NCBI GenBank assembly: GCA_030407005.1 | Contig: JAUDYN010000008.1 | Coordinates: forward strand, 248,001 to 312,000 | Length of the DNA: 64,000 nucleotides | Reading direction: 5' to 3' | Source of the DNA: Desarmillaria ectypa | Taxonomy: Eukaryota; Basidiomycota; Agaricomycetes; Agaricales; Physalacriaceae | In this document: positions 35,917 through 48,642 of the stretch, one piece after another | Layout: each line of letters begins with the position of its first letter | Numbering within the stretch: the stretch's first letter is position 1 | Made by a program: the position numbers and the translations under genes | Notes under the pieces: model-generated | Database searches by the model: none | What the model saw: only the letters and a program-made list of their open reading frames with translations | What the model was told of the DNA's origin: nothing

Positions 35917-37090
35917 TCGTCGAGCTCCGCGATGCTCGTCGTAAAATATATTTTCCGGTCAGCTCTCCGCTCCTCATTGACAGACTCATTTCTGACATCG
36001 ACTAACAGGAGGGGGAGGAGATTATTCGGACTCTTTGCTGTATTTCTAACTGCCGGACTACTTGTATATTTTTTTTCTTCTTTCTGCATCAGGGGGACAT
36101 TTAATTTGGGCTTATATATCGATGACGATTTATCTTCACCGCCAGCCCGTCTAAATTTTGGGCGATTGACCGCTTAAATTATCCTGCCATTTCAATCTAC
36201 TGTTACTTAGATCCTATCTGGCTGCGGCGTTAGACCAAGTACCCGCCCTGCCCCTTTTTTGAGCTTTTGATGTATACACAGCCACCGCAGCAACTGCTCG
36301 ATCAGATCCCCACGTTCCTATTTACCACCACCTTGGTTGTAGGTTCAAAATGAAAGCATGATTATTGTGATATATCCAATCCATCTTTTAATTTTCTATT
36401 TTTGGAGTTAGGTAGAGTTACTCGGACTTTTCTCTGAGCCTGACGGGTCCCCGCCACCTGGTATGGCTTTTCAAAGTACTATATAGAACACCATAGTACG
36501 ACCGATAGGCCATATGACTGCAGCCTCAGTCTGCCTTCGAATCGTGTGATTATCAGAGTAATACCGACTGATTTATTATTTCCCAGGCTATTTAGGGACA
36601 TCACACAAAGTATCCACGGGAAAATCTTACCAAGGGTCCTATAGGCCAGTCTTCTACAGTAGGGGTTCATTTGCTTGATTGACCGTTGATCGACTGTGTG
36701 CAAGTGATGACAATACCCTCCAACAAGTTTGACTCTGTTTCACCGTCCCAACAATGGTTCCTTTAAGAAATTCTTCAATGGGGGGGGGGGGGGCGCCCTT
36801 TCACACAACCATTATGAGTTGAGTACGTTTCAATGACGCCAACTCTTGCTATCTTTTGGTGGCTACTGACTCTGCGACAGAGCACCCTCGCTGCTGTTAA
36901 TAATTCGATGGATCAGTGCGGGTGCGCAGGGACATAGCCCGGTAACGTAATGGGCCGTTGCCGAACCTTGAGACTTACCAACCATCATATGCTATCGATC
37001 CTTCCTCAGTTAATACTGCCCACATATTTTCCGATCCATTCTGCCCAACTTTAAAGGCAGGGTATCGCACCGTTTCATCTCGTGCTAATA
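35917..37090. other. Intergenic with a poly-G run
   Basis: No gene is recognised. It includes a 14-base G homopolymer at 36780-36793 and should hold the F-box gene promoter. Confidence 0.5.
36780..36793 (+). repeat. Poly-G homopolymer
   Basis: Fourteen consecutive G bases. It is either a genuine G-tract, able to form unusual structure, or a run of uncertain length from sequencing. Confidence 0.9.
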
Positions 37091-38391
37091 ATGGTCTGTA
37101 CGATTGCTTCCGATTCTTCCACCATGATGTTGAATTCTAAATTTTCTTCTACACAGGCCCCGGGCCTCAATAACACCGCGACGTTTTCGGTGAATTGTCT
37201 TCCGCAGGAACTGATTGACCTTGTTGTCTACCATCTGCGAAATGATCGTCAGACGCTTAAGCAATGCAGTCTAGTCACACGTGGACTGCTTGCCGCATGT
37301 CGGAGATACCTACATGACAACGTCTATTTCGACTGCATGTACCGCTCAGAATTACTGAAGTCCTCATACGACCTCATATCCTCCTCCCCGCACCTGATTT
37401 CCTACATTCGTACACTGAAAATCTCGGGAGATGCTCATGGAACACTATCCATGTCCGAGTTACTACCATCCTTTTCGGCTTTATTGGCGAACATCACGAG
37501 GGTCGAGCTATGTGGCTTGACACTTCCCCAAGCATCGGGGGCGGTCTTATGCGTCAGGGAAGTCCTGCGTGCTCATCCGCTGGTGTCATCCGTAGCAATA
37601 TCAACATGCTCATTGTCAATCGCTGATATTGACATTCTCCTTGGGCAGTGTGCAGGTCTGGAACACCTTAAAATAGCCCGGTGTAGTGTCTTTGAGGACA
37701 AAGAAACCCAAATTTCCGAGCGCACTAGTGACACATCTTATCTCCATACGCTGGAAATCGATGGTTCAACACCGTCTATGCTGCGCTCGTTGCCTAAATG
37801 GCTATTTGCTGGAGAATCCGATGTATCGTTGTCAAAATTACTCACCCTAAAGTCATCGCATTTGTCGGCGTCAGATACGGCCGTTTTGAATGAAATCTTG
37901 GCCGGGACTACGGAATCCTTGGAGCGTTTTGAGTTGGAACATCATGGTACGACTGTCAGAAAACTCGCAACCGTCGCTTACTGGGAATATATATAGACAA
38001 CTCTCGACCTATCTATGTCAACCTGAGCGGGCACCAGCATTTGACCCACATACACATCCGCTCAGGGTTTCTGACCAGCACGCCCGAGAAGTGGATCAGA
38101 CCAGTCCTGGTGACCGTTGGATCACGGCGTGTGGCCGAGATTTGCATTGATTTGACATTAAATCGTTATCATGAGGCACCGTTGAATTGGATTGGCCTTG
38201 ACGAGCTCTTGAGCTCGCAGCGGTTCTGTTCGTTGGTGAGGTTGGATGTTAGGCTGCGCTGTCTCTCGGCGGCAAGTGATATGAGAAGGGGATGGTTCAC
38301 CTGCGAGAACGTTCGTAGGAGTATGTCTTCCTTGGGTGCCACGGGTATCTTGAATGTCGAGTTGATTTCTCAGGAAGTACACTTAAATTAG
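37091..38391 (+). CDS. F-box protein with leucine-rich C-terminal region
   Basis: F-box proteins bring substrates to SCF ubiquitin ligases through Skp1. The N-terminal motif LPQELIDLVVYHLRNDRQTL with CSLVTRGLLAACRRYL is a good agaricomycete F-box. The rest contains regular leucine-rich segments (YIRTLKISG, ANITRVELCGLTL, LEHLKIARCSV, YLHTLEIDG) but no strict LRR consensus. One intron of 50 bp (37947-37996) joins EHH to DNSRPIYVNLSGHQHLTHIH. Two further ATGs at 37124 and 37127 have a better start context (CACCATGATG) and may be the true start. Stop at 38391. It is unrelated in sequence to the P1-P6 family. The target is unknown. Confidence 0.85.
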
Positions 38392-38547
38392 ATCCTGATA
38401 TTTATCAACTTTCGGGGACATTTCGCAGGTATACACTTTGAAATACATCTCTTCGAAGATAATGTCAACAGGATATGTGAGATGGTACAAGAATCAGAGT
38501 CCAGTTGGAAAGCAGTAAGAAAGCAGTAAAACAGGAACATGTGACAA

Positions 38548-39411
38548 TCATTGCCAGTAGCGATTAGGCCGAATTCCCCAAGCGTTCTTTCCATAAATAC
38601 CAAGGTGGGTATAGGCATCCATCTTGAAACCAATCTTCCATGTAACGCCAATCCTCCGCAGGCCGTCACGTAGAGCGTTTACATCCTCCAAGTCTGTGTA
38701 ATCATCGGCATAGATGCAGATAACATAGCGGTCGTGACCCTTGTTTGGGGATACCTTGGCACACCCCTTGCGGCGGAACAAACAGATCAAACGCACAACG
38801 TCCTCCCAAAACTCGCCTAACCCTCTCGAATCGGAAAATACGAGCCACTTCCCGGATACAACGTTGCTCTCGCACGCAATTTGATCAAGAGAGTCAACCG
38901 TGATGTATCCGTTTCCTCGTGCCAACAGAGCTTGGAACGACGACTTGAGCGCATCAACCTGGTTCTCCTGAGCGGCCTTGGGGATGGTGTCGCGGTTAAC
39001 TGAGATCCAGTGACAGTACGTCACGGGCGTCCGATGCGGTGGCCAACGAGAACAGTATTGGTGAATATTTTCATCATTGGAGGTCTCTTCATTGAAGTCC
39101 TTTGAAATGTGCCCGTTATATCCATCGGACGGCCTTGGCGCCGCCACCCAACCTGACAAAGGCGCACTAAAGTTCGGTGCTGAACAAGATAATATATTTG
39201 GTCCCTGAATGAATAGAGCTCCTGTTAAAAATCGGGCCCTACTCCCCCAATATACTCACATTGATATTACTGGAATCGCCGACTCTGTCCGGGTCCATGA
39301 TATGCAAATTGTTCTGAATTCAAATTAATTATTTTAGAGTCCGAGAAAAGGAGGGGCGCAACATACAATCGCCTTCACCAGCTCTAAAGTGGGATCATAT
39401 ACGCTTTCCAT
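38548..39411 (-). CDS. UPF0696 / BLES03 (DUF1917) family protein
   Basis: The large exon has GWVAAPRPSDGY, GKWLVFSDSRGLGEFWEDVV, AKVSPNKGHDRYVICIYADD, VNALRDGLRRIGV and MDAYTHLGIYGKNAWGIRPN, the core of the family that includes human C11orf68 (BLES03). The fold resembles the cap-binding protein eIF4E in a known structure of a relative; the biological role is not settled. Two small upstream exons give MESVYDPTLELVKAI and NNLHIMDPDRVGDSSNIN with in-phase introns (GTATGT and GTGAGT donors), placing the start at 39411. The stop is at 38548. It lies tail to tail with the F-box gene, 156 bp apart. Confidence 0.86.
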
Positions 39412-40532
39412 TTGTTATAATGACAATACGAGACGTACCAGTGCGTTTGAAGGCGTATATAGAAGAAGAAAGCAGAAAAACTTCCGAAAATTGTTCTGAT
39501 CGTATCAGCACGTGCAACAGTGATTCCGGCGTTTACGATGGATACCGCTCTTTGCCTCCTACCCTCCTCCTTCGACATTTCTTGCAGGGATTGTTTAACA
39601 GGCTTCGGATTCTTTCGAAAAAAGTTTTCTTTCTTGTCCGGTAACAAGTTTCAGGCATATCTATCATCAGCAAAGCTTTGCATGGTCTATATATGTATGG
39701 ATTCTGTCGGCATGGCCGTCGGCGTCATCCTGTCTCTTTGACGAAATTTTCAAGTTACTCTTCACGATAAATTCGACCTGAGTTTCATTGTTGAGCGACG
39801 GACACAGTCCGTTATGACTCGGACGTTTGAAGGGGCGTTCCCAGTTAGTCTTGATGATACGTTGATCTTTCCTTCTTGGTTACAATTGATGCGACGACTC
39901 ATCGGAGGTCGGATTTTGGTTGTGACTTGAGCGTGCCGCTGGCATACTAGGAAATCTCCCTCAGTTTCTAAGGTTTCTACGTATACCCTAAAGATCTCTT
40001 CTGGGCTGTGTCTGGGACTGATCGCGTACTTCAGTTGAATTAGTCTGCTCTGAGTCTCAAGTTACTGAATTTGAATGAAAGTCTTCACCAGGAATAGGTG
40101 CTTTGTTTGCACCGTAGTACTATAATCATTCCATCGAATTGTGCTTTTCTACGCGTGGCTTCCACATGGACTCTCTCCTGAACAGATGATATGTGCCTCA
40201 AGCGCAAATCTTTGATGCAGCGAAAGATGTCGAATCGCCCCTTTGCTTGAAACGTCACTTCGGCATAGTATTTTTGGAGATTATATGGCCTACGGCCCTT
40301 GCGTCGCAGCTGTGTACAAATTATTAACAACTTCGAACCCTTGCTGTTTCAATGCCTTTCGTGCCTCTCTAAGCAACTTGGCAGCCCACCAGTACAGCCA
40401 TCAATGACGAGTTGACGGATATCTACAAGGAAAGCGTCGCCTATAAATTCGAAGGAAGTTGTGGCATTGAACTCGACAAGCAGCCCAACCACTGTATTCT
40501 TCTCGCGGTTCTCTCTGACACACTCTCACGTC
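39412..40532. other. Intergenic, divergent promoters
   Basis: About 1.1 kb between the DUF1917 and DUF6593 genes, which diverge. Only short frames without motifs are present. Confidence 0.5.
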
Positions 40533-41258
40533 ATGCATACCAACAATCCCTACGCTCAAGGAGGATGGTTTAATCCCGAAAAAGTAGACTCTATTAATAA
40601 TACTCCTTGGTCGCCTGCCAACCCACCACAGGCTTCTCTCTACGGAGCTCTTCCATTCTCCTCACCCTCCACTCAACAATCTATCTACAAATTTACCTTC
40701 TCCTATAGATCTACAATTCTCAACAGTACGATCACAGGACCTAATGACCGGCCATACTTCCGCGTCTCCAATGATTCGCCTTCGAAAGGCAAAACCCTCT
40801 TTCAAAACCACGAGGGACACAACGTTGCGATCATAGAGTGGCAAAGCCATCCTGTCGTGGAGATACGGGAGCTTCTGGAGCGACAAAACGTTGCATCCTG
40901 GTTGCCGTTGAGCGCAGACAAAACGTAAGCCATTGCTGACTGTGCCCACCATCACGTTGCTGATAAACGCCTCAGTCAGCGCGCTATGTTTGCCCGGGGC
41001 AAATGGTATTCGTGGGTACCATATGAAAATGTCATCTGCGTGAGTAGTTGCTCTGCCTCTGTCTCAACGGAAGCTGATTATCGGACTTAGCTCTTTAAAG
41101 CGACCTACGGTTCCATGCCCCCGACACCGATTGCCAAAATCTTGCGAGGAGACAAGGCCGTGTCTCTCGAAATAACCAGCGAAGCCATTCAAGTTGGCTT
41201 GCTTGAGATTTGTATAGTAGCAACAGTATTGTTGCAGTCTGGATGCACCATCGACTAA
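40533..41258 (+). CDS. DUF6593 domain protein
   Basis: Three exons (40533-40925, 40977-41039, 41091-41258). The core reads GHNVAIIEWQSHPVVEIREL, VASWLPLSADKT-QRAMFARGKWYSWVPYENVICLF and ends LLEICIVATVLLQSG. This is the pattern of DUF6593, a single-domain family very common in mushroom genomes and of unknown function; the EW and R-G-K-Y-W motifs are its usual landmarks. The N-terminus is Pro/Ser/Asn-rich with no signal peptide. The ATG at 40533 starts MHTNNPYAQGG and is preceded by ACGTC; an in-frame upstream extension has no ATG. Introns are both 51 bp or less and in phase. The gene seems intact. Confidence 0.86.
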
Positions 41259-41428
41259 TGTTCTCACTTCACTTGCTTTCGAATATGATACAACCTGAGT
41301 ATTTAATCGTAGTTTCTTAGACTTATTTTACTTGAAATCTATTCTCGAACTTGCTGTAAAGTAAACATCTTTGTTTAATCCTGTTTTTAGAATAATGATA
41401 GATGTAACACACCTAGTCATCTTCCGTT

Positions 41429-44400
41429 TTACAGTGATTTCGACTTGGCCAGCGTCCTAGAGAGGTTATACGCTGCGGATATCAGAGTAACGTGGCTACC
41501 AGTCAAAAATAGTTAGTGCTGGAGCGATACATGCCACGAAACCCAACTCACGTAAATCCTTGTACAGCATTCCCCAGTCTGGTAAAGTTAGTCCATAATT
41601 TCCATGACGATGCAGCGCTAAGACTCACCCTTCCCCTGCCTCAGATACCTCTTCGGTGCATAGACCAACATGGTTAAGATATTGGAGGAAATCCTAACAA
41701 TGATTCGTGTTTCATGGAATATCCAGGAAAAAGCCGAGCATACCTCGAACATCGTAACAGCCTTAGGAAGCATAGTCCGATCGTATTGTCCAGCACGGGT
41801 CAGAGCTTCAACACCCCTGTATACATGTCAGTCCCGTCTCTCCAAAAATTTCTGGAAAACATACCAGAGCGTACACAAACAAAAGGTTCCTTCCTCCCCG
41901 CCGACCCCATCATCAGATTTATGTACGTCATAACGGAAGATGAGATTCTAAGAATGACAGACGGATCAGACCCACGGGCTCCGTCCGCATCAACCTCTAG
42001 GACCTACGTTTGATGTCAAACCACCCCTCTCTCGCGTTTTCAATATCTGTTTCAACGTACTGACAAATCGGGGGTCCGACTGTATTGCCCACTAATTTAG
42101 CGCCTCTGCACCTGACGATCCACAAAATAGACCCACCCCTTGCAAGAAGAACACGAGCGGCATAATGAGGAGCGCGGAGTCCAATACGTGTGTTTCCTCG
42201 TAGCTTTGCCCAAAGTGCTGCTTTTCCGGGTTCCAAGCCTTTTGCATGATTTCTTCATACAAAAGGTCCCGAGCCTCTAGCCACTTGTAACGCTGGGGAC
42301 ATGGAAGCGAGCGTTTATCGGCCAGCCGCAAACCTGACAAAAATATATTAGTGAGTCCTCCCTCTATACGTGACCAGGGAACTAGAACACATCCGCAGGC
42401 ACATGGTTTCGTTGTCCCCGAAAGCATGATAAATGAAAGAGGGGGCGAGGCGTACCTCGATCGATGGCCACCCTAGATGAGTAGATAGGTGGGAAGGTTC
42501 ATTCGGTACTTTGTCGGCGCATTGCTGAAACTCACCACAGCATTATCTGAAATTAACGGTGTAAGCCGTTTACTGGTTCGCTGACAACGAGGCACTCCAC
42601 ACACCTTGGAATACTGCCATCATACGGACTGAGTTTCATAAATGGGCGTAACGGTATGAGGATACTCACTGTGAAATGACGCTTCTTGTTTCTTACTTCC
42701 CTAAATGATCGGGGGATATTAGATGAACAAACGTCGAAAGACGGCGCGAACCAGATGGAGCTAGAGAGCGAGAGTATGAGTACTAGTGTCCACAGTATGA
42801 CAAAAGAAGGCTCTGACAGATCAGGATTCTTCAAGTTTGCGACGACGTCTATCAGAGGGTCAGGCTCGGAGGTAAGCGAACTGCCCAATCGTTAGCCTTA
42901 CAGTCGACGCTGCACCAGGCGAGTGAGGGTCAGGTCTGTTATAAAAGGAATACTGAACGCACAGTTCACGAACAAGGACCCTGATACCAACGCAATAAAA
43001 ATCAAAGAAATACTCAAAGATGCAGAATGCATTCACCAGTCGTCGTAGCCCTTTATGCTAAGTTCTTGTCAAATGGAACGAACATCGGATCAACTACGTA
43101 CCAAAGGCCGACCAAACTTCGTGAAGGCAGGTAAGGGGAGTAGAACGATATCACTTAGAAAACCCAAATACCTTCTGACCGAGATAGATACAATCCATGC
43201 TGATACGCCAGTAATTAAGCGGCATTCGATTGTCGCCGATGAGAGGAAACTCACAGTTCACCGTAGATGTCCTGTATTCGGTTAAAGCACCTGAGGATAA
43301 ATGAAGGCATTTACCTTACCAATTGTAGATGATCTGCAGCACCGTTGCCAATCCGTACAGGCTTGGAACCTTTGTGTCCATCAAGATGGTTAAGCTCGAT
43401 TTCTTCGAGATCTTTGCCGCCTTTGTGGCGTCAGTGATTATATCAAAATCGCACACAATTCGACTAACCATGAATCGTGTACATTATCTGCAAGCTTCCA
43501 TCGGCGTTCTTATGTCGTAGACGTTCGAAAATGAATTCCATGTAAGCTGATTGTGCCATCAGATCCGATGCGTATATTTCAAGACACACAACAGCGTCGT
43601 ACCGTTTGCTTCATGAGTGAATCCCAATCGTATGAGGGCATACAAGGTAAACGATGAGTCCCGAATCCACGACGCACTACGTCATAAGCATGTAAAGGTC
43701 AACCTACGGAATAAGAAGAAAAAATACCGGTAATCCCTACGACTCGGTCAAATAAGAATGTGCGCTATCCCTGAGTAACCACGTACCAGTTCCTGGTGCC
43801 TCCAATGTACTCTGGTAGACTGAAAGTAGGGCTGGCCACAACGGCACCTATGGAATGGACACGTCGATCAGGGAACGGAAGTGAAGCTGGCTCAAAATAC
43901 CAGTTGGCTCAAAAATGAGAAGCTTCAAAGCCAGAGCGCTTCTATGCACTGCTTCTTTCCACGAACCACTGTAAGATGAGTGTCGAATCCAATCAACCCA
44001 GTATTTGATTGTGGTCTGGAGTGTTGTGTTAGCACAAGTTCTGCCTCATCTACACGACTCACATGGAGTAATCCATGCATAAGCTCCTGCAAGAGACTGT
44101 ATAAAATGAATTCCAGTATAATACTTGTGTCTTACTTTGGTCAAGGAAGGATCGCCAGCTGCTGCAGCAGGCAGACCGTTCGTTCCGAGACCCTCGTGTC
44201 TTGTAGAGTTTAAGGCCGGCGGAATGCGAAGGATGAACCATACGCATTGACCCTCAACTAGCGATAAGTCTGCGTGCACTCCAAGACCTTTATGTCCCTT
44301 GGCCGACAAATCAAGGAAGCGAAGTTCGACTGCTGGGCAGGCAACATTATCCTAGGTACTGGTAAGCATAAAATCGGAAGAATATCTGTAGATACATACC

Positions 44401-45213
44401 AAAGTACTATCGACGACATATCTCAGATCTAAAGCGCAATCCTTCGACACAAATGTTGCCTTCGTCTGAGGGACGGCGCCAGAGGGATCACCATGAATAG
44501 TCGTGATATGTTCCGCACGAGCATAATCAAATGCAGGGGCACATTGCATGGTCAGAAGGATCGTTCCTCTGACTACCTGAACTTTCCTTCAGAAATTTGC
44601 TCCGAAGCATACCGAGAACATCCTCACCTCAACGCGTCTAATCAGCCAGTGAAGTAAAGGCTGCGTTGCAGTTGTTGGAAGACTTTCAGATGTTTTCTGA
44701 CGAGGAAGAAAATCTGGAAAGCGTGTCAATGATGAATAAGTGCCAGATACGATGTCCGAACCAGTGACGCTAACAACGCCTTCCTCATTCATAAACTTGG
44801 TTTGAAGGACCTAGTCGAGATAATAGTTAGCTAAAATGATACAAAAGGAGGTCCGCTAATTCCTACGTTCGAACTCGGAAGATAATTCTGCTTGGTGGTA
44901 AACGGAACCTTCGGCGTGATCGAGAAATGACCTCCTTTATCCTTATCTAGAATCCGTGCAAAGACAGACGGAGAATCAAAGTTTGGTACACAATAGCTCT
45001 CAACTGCATAGCGCTCGTTAGAAATATATTTCGGGGGCCTCCTTTAGGGCTTACCTGAGCCGTCAGTGCTAATTAGCGCCGCAGTATGTAAGTTCCCGAT
45101 CCTGGGTTCAACATTCGTCAAACACCTGGGCCAACGAGAAACAAAAAATCCTACAGGCCATGGTCTGAGATAGGGATGTAGTCACGGTCGGTCTTTGGCT
45201 GGCAGATGTTCAT
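41429..45213 (-). CDS. GH15 family glucosidase (trehalase/glucoamylase-like, DUF5911 N-terminus)
   Basis: The spliced chain begins [20 protein letters not shown] and continues [15 protein letters not shown] and [20 protein letters not shown], typical of the GH15 group with a DUF5911 N-terminal domain. Further on: [13 protein letters not shown], the catalytic-domain motif RNWDYRASWIRD with [116 protein letters not shown] and [19 protein letters not shown]. Every block is in the expected order, so the gene appears complete. It hydrolyses terminal alpha-glucosides; trehalose is the likeliest substrate for this subgroup, an inference. There is no signal peptide, so it is probably cytosolic. More than a dozen introns of about 50-60 bp are needed, some separating exons of only about 10 bases (GGATTACCG at the DYR motif). 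Confidence 0.93.
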
Positions 45214-45749
45214 GATGGTAAAAGGCAAGAGAGACAAGTTCAGTAAGCGGGGTAATTTGTTCAATTTTAGATTAGCCCGTGATACGTGACGTCATCAAGT
45301 CAGACCCCGGCTGTAGAACGAAGAGAGAGCATTTGGTTCACTTTTGAGGTATTTTGAGCTGGTGATTTGCTTTAGAAACATTTGTTTGAAGAATTAGTTC
45401 AATGTCCAGTGCTAGGTGAGTGTCGAACCTTGTTGCGGACTTTGCCGAACAAGCGCGTAGAGCACGTGATCTTTGCCGAGCGAGGCCGATCATCACCGTT
45501 GTACCCCGAACCTTAACCCAAACAAACGGTTGAGCTTCAGAATTTTGTCAGAATTCGTCCAAAATTCGTCAAGACTCAAGCTCAAGCGCTGAAGTTAAGA
45601 TTCATGTCCATCAAAATAGGTAAAGTTATCATTGTTAACAGGTAGTTTCATGTAATGCACTGAACAATATGTGCACGTACGCCTCCAAAATGAGATTCTG
45701 CATATGCATAATGCCCGATTTAGCCTTATTATGTCACTCTTTTCTAATG
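45214..45749. other. Intergenic, no recognisable gene
   Basis: The upstream region of the GH15 gene, up to the transposon relic. No motif beyond short AT-rich runs. Confidence 0.5.
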
Positions 45750-45751
45750 TA

Positions 45752-46389
45752 CAGTCACCTCTGTTATAACCCATAACCCATAGCATTTTCCGAAAATCCA
45801 CCATACTTTTAGCAAAATAAATTTTGAATGTGGATAACGTATTTAGCCTCCGGCTGTGTCGGGAGGATGTCAGGGTAAACTAAATATGGTTTGATGACAG
45901 GCACGTGGCGAGCTTTCATTCCTTTGCAACATAAAATTTTTGCTTTCAAGTGATTAGAAGGTTTGTGATTTTCACAGAGTTCTCCCAGAGAAAGGATTGC
46001 TTAAATACCGGGGACAGGTTCCCTTAAATCGGATGGATATCAAGTCTCTGTTGAACCCAGTTGTCGAGCAGGAAACCGTGGAGGAGACCTCGGGCCAGGA
46101 AATATGCGACGCTGTCTTGAGTGCAGCAAGCGGTACAAGAGAACATGGAGTTACTAGAAGGTTGCGATGATGACAGATCAGATTTGGGACCAGCGGAGAT
46201 GCATCATCCCACATGGAAGGAGGCTCTTCAAGCCGTGATGACTGTTCAGAAGTACGTTACAGAGATGGATAGTTCATTTGCATGACAAATGGAGACAGTT
46301 CTTGCTTCATTTGGGAGGCAAACTCGACTTGAAGGTGTGCAGGAAATGCGAAACATCGAAATCACCGATTTTTTCCGTCGGAGATAGTT
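45752..46389 (+). mobile_element. Relic of a pogo/Tigger-like (Tc1/mariner) DDE transposon
   Basis: The left end reads CAGTCACCTCTGTTATAACC, preceded by TA, which has the form of a pogo/Tigger terminal repeat. From about 46034 the + strand encodes MDIKSLLNPVVEQETVEETS, and then, in another frame, WKEALQAVMTVQKYVTEMDS and ETVLASFGRQTRLEGVQEMR ending ITDFFRRR. These match the C-terminal tail of Tigger-like transposases common in basidiomycetes. The helix-turn-helix and DDE catalytic parts are missing (only about 280 bp separate the end repeat from the tail), there are internal stops, and I found no right-hand terminal repeat. It is dead. Confidence 0.75.
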
Positions 46390-47252
46390 AGATACATTAT
46401 TTACAGCTCTTTGAATACATTATAATGTCACGTCACGTTTTGAACCTTGTGAGGCCGTATAAAGCCTCATAGCATTAAATGGCCTTACTATGGGAGAGTC
46501 GACATTATAATATACATAGAAAGTATGCAAAGTTTTTCACCGTTTTTTTACTGAAAAAAATACTAAAAGTATTTTGAAATTTTCACTATTTTCTAAAAAA
46601 ATTCGCCAAATACAATGAAATCTTATAAACCCTTATACCGGTTTTTTAAATTTTATTTTATACAAAAATAGGGAAAAAAACCTTTGAATATTTTCTGTGT
46701 ATTTATGGGTAAAAATACGTAAGTTTTAGTGCAATATGTGATATTATATTTCAGAAGGAGGCATTTGCAAATGTCCGACATAATCAAAGGTACATACTGC
46801 AGTTGACAAAGTTGACGGTTTGCCAAACAAAACAAACAGTCACCAGTTCCTGTCGACGATTTGTTTCGAATACTTTTTGTCTCAAACTCTAAAAATTATT
46901 GCTCCGGGTTTGAAGTCGACATAATCTTCACAATTCCTCTGGATGCGGGGCTAGCGGATTATCGAAGGTGCCACGCAATTTGCACCTCAGGACTTTGATT
47001 TATATTTCTACTATTCTTATCGTTGAGCCATCCTAGCTGGCCGTATTTCGGCAACCCACGGGACGAACATCAGGTTCTGTAATAATGTCAGGTGTCCTTT
47101 TTGAAGATCAGAGGATTTGTTATCGATGTGAGTTACTGGCCGCCACTCGGAGATCCTTGTCGCTTATCTCTGAAATACGTTGATCTCTAGTAGGTGCTTC
47201 CATCGAAGTCATATCAACAGTTTTGCTTATAACATTCCAGTCCTTCGAATTC
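46390..47252. other. AT-rich intergenic stretch
   Basis: Between the transposon relic and P5. The part at 46530-46700 is strongly AT-rich with A and T runs. It may hold the missing right end of the transposon, but I could not find one. Confidence 0.45.
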
Positions 47253-48513
47253 ATGGCGCGACTGACACTCCAAGATTTCCTACAATTAGGCGAGGAGCAG
47301 AAATATTCATGTCGATCCCTCTATGATTACATCTTGCGCTCTCCATCGATCTGCCATGCTCTTGATATTCCTGCAAATGCATCTTGCCCAACCACCGATG
47401 AATCTGTCCAAGAGCTGGATATCAGCGACGATAGCTCATTGATCCTGGGATACGACCAATATTTCCCTCCGCTCCTAGAGCTACTCAAAGATGACCAAGT
47501 TCCAATAAATTCTATGGAGCTCACAGGCCTAGACTTGTTCAATGTTGCAGATCGTGCATCATTCCGCTCCGCACTTTCATCATTTCCCCATATCAGTATC
47601 TTAGGCTTGACATCGATCAAGTGCACCAAATACGACATCAAAATCCTCGTGTCCTCCATGCCTACCCTCACACGACTCGTTTTTGAAGATAATCAAGTCG
47701 AGGAGTACGATGTTGAGGTAATTCACGTTCCTCGGGGAGTGTCCGATTTATCTGTCGGGGAACTTCAAAGTAACCTGCAAGGACCGGAGCTATCGCGCTT
47801 CTCTGTGACTTTCAATGAGGGCGAATTCATCATTCTAGACCTATTCGCTGGTTGTGATTCCCCTGCCTCTTTGCGTGCACTAGACAGGCTCGAGATTCGC
47901 GGAGGAAAGGCAGGTGTTGTGTGCGATGATGCGATGGTTCGTCGGATTCGTGCTTTCTTAAGCCTTTTAGAGTTCCCGCTGGACGACTTCAATTGTGGAC
48001 ATTTTAAGATAGGTATGCTTGTAAAATTCTGGATAAGTCGCCCGTACTAATACGAAATTTCCAGAAACGTCTTGTCCATTGAACCTCGGCAACGTGAAAT
48101 CCATTAGCACCACTATCCGCTTGTCCAACGATTCTGCAGAGACAGATGCCGCTGTTGCATGGTGGACGACCAATGTTAACGTCATCCCGACCGTTAACCG
48201 ACTCATCGCGGTCTTGATTGAACTCGAAATCGACATGGATTCTTTGTCCAGCGGTTCGACTCCCGACTGGAATCGAGATATTTGGGCTGCATTCGACCAG
48301 GCTTTGTGCCGTCGCGATATACACTTGCATCGGCTCGTCTTTAGGGTCAGGCCACTCTGGGAGCTTCCTTCCGAGGGGTATAATTATGGGCCAATTATGT
48401 ACTGGCTATGTGTGCTTTGTCTTCCTAAGAGTCGGGCTCTGTACCGGTCCGTTTTCAAACTTTTAGATAGTTTGGACAAGCAGGTTACAATGCCATGGAT
48501 GCTCAGCGGGTAA
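47253..48513 (+). CDS. P5: leucine-rich paralog family protein, intact
   Basis: Two exons, 47253-48012 and 48065-48513, with a 52 bp phase-1 intron (GTATGC to CCAG) at the family's conserved place. The N-terminal motif is LQDFLQLGEEQKYSCRSLYD. The centre has ALSSFPHISILGLTSIKCTK, SSMPTLTRLVFEDNQVEEYD and ILDLFAGCDSPASLRALDRL. After the intron: FKI-ETSCPLNLGN, WAAFDQALCRRDIHLHRLVF and WLCVLCLPKSRALY. It is the best match to P2 by eye, including the EDNQ-EEY / DENQ-RAY stretch. No F-box, membrane segment or catalytic motif is visible. The start ATG is preceded by AATTC and begins MARLTL. The function is unknown. Confidence 0.84.
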
Positions 48514-48642
48514 CAAACCATGAAGCAGCACTTCCATTGAATCTTGAAACAGGACAGTTGTTAGAACGACAATAATATACTCATACCATTTCCACTTAAC
48601 ACCCTCGCGCATCAACCTTCCACATCATGTACGAAGAAGTAC

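Noticed and set aside
39384..39647. Minus-strand frame of 87 codons covering the DUF1917 start
   Set aside because: It ends in KAYMIPL in a frame different from the MESVYDPTLEL exon that splices properly to the DUF1917 domain.
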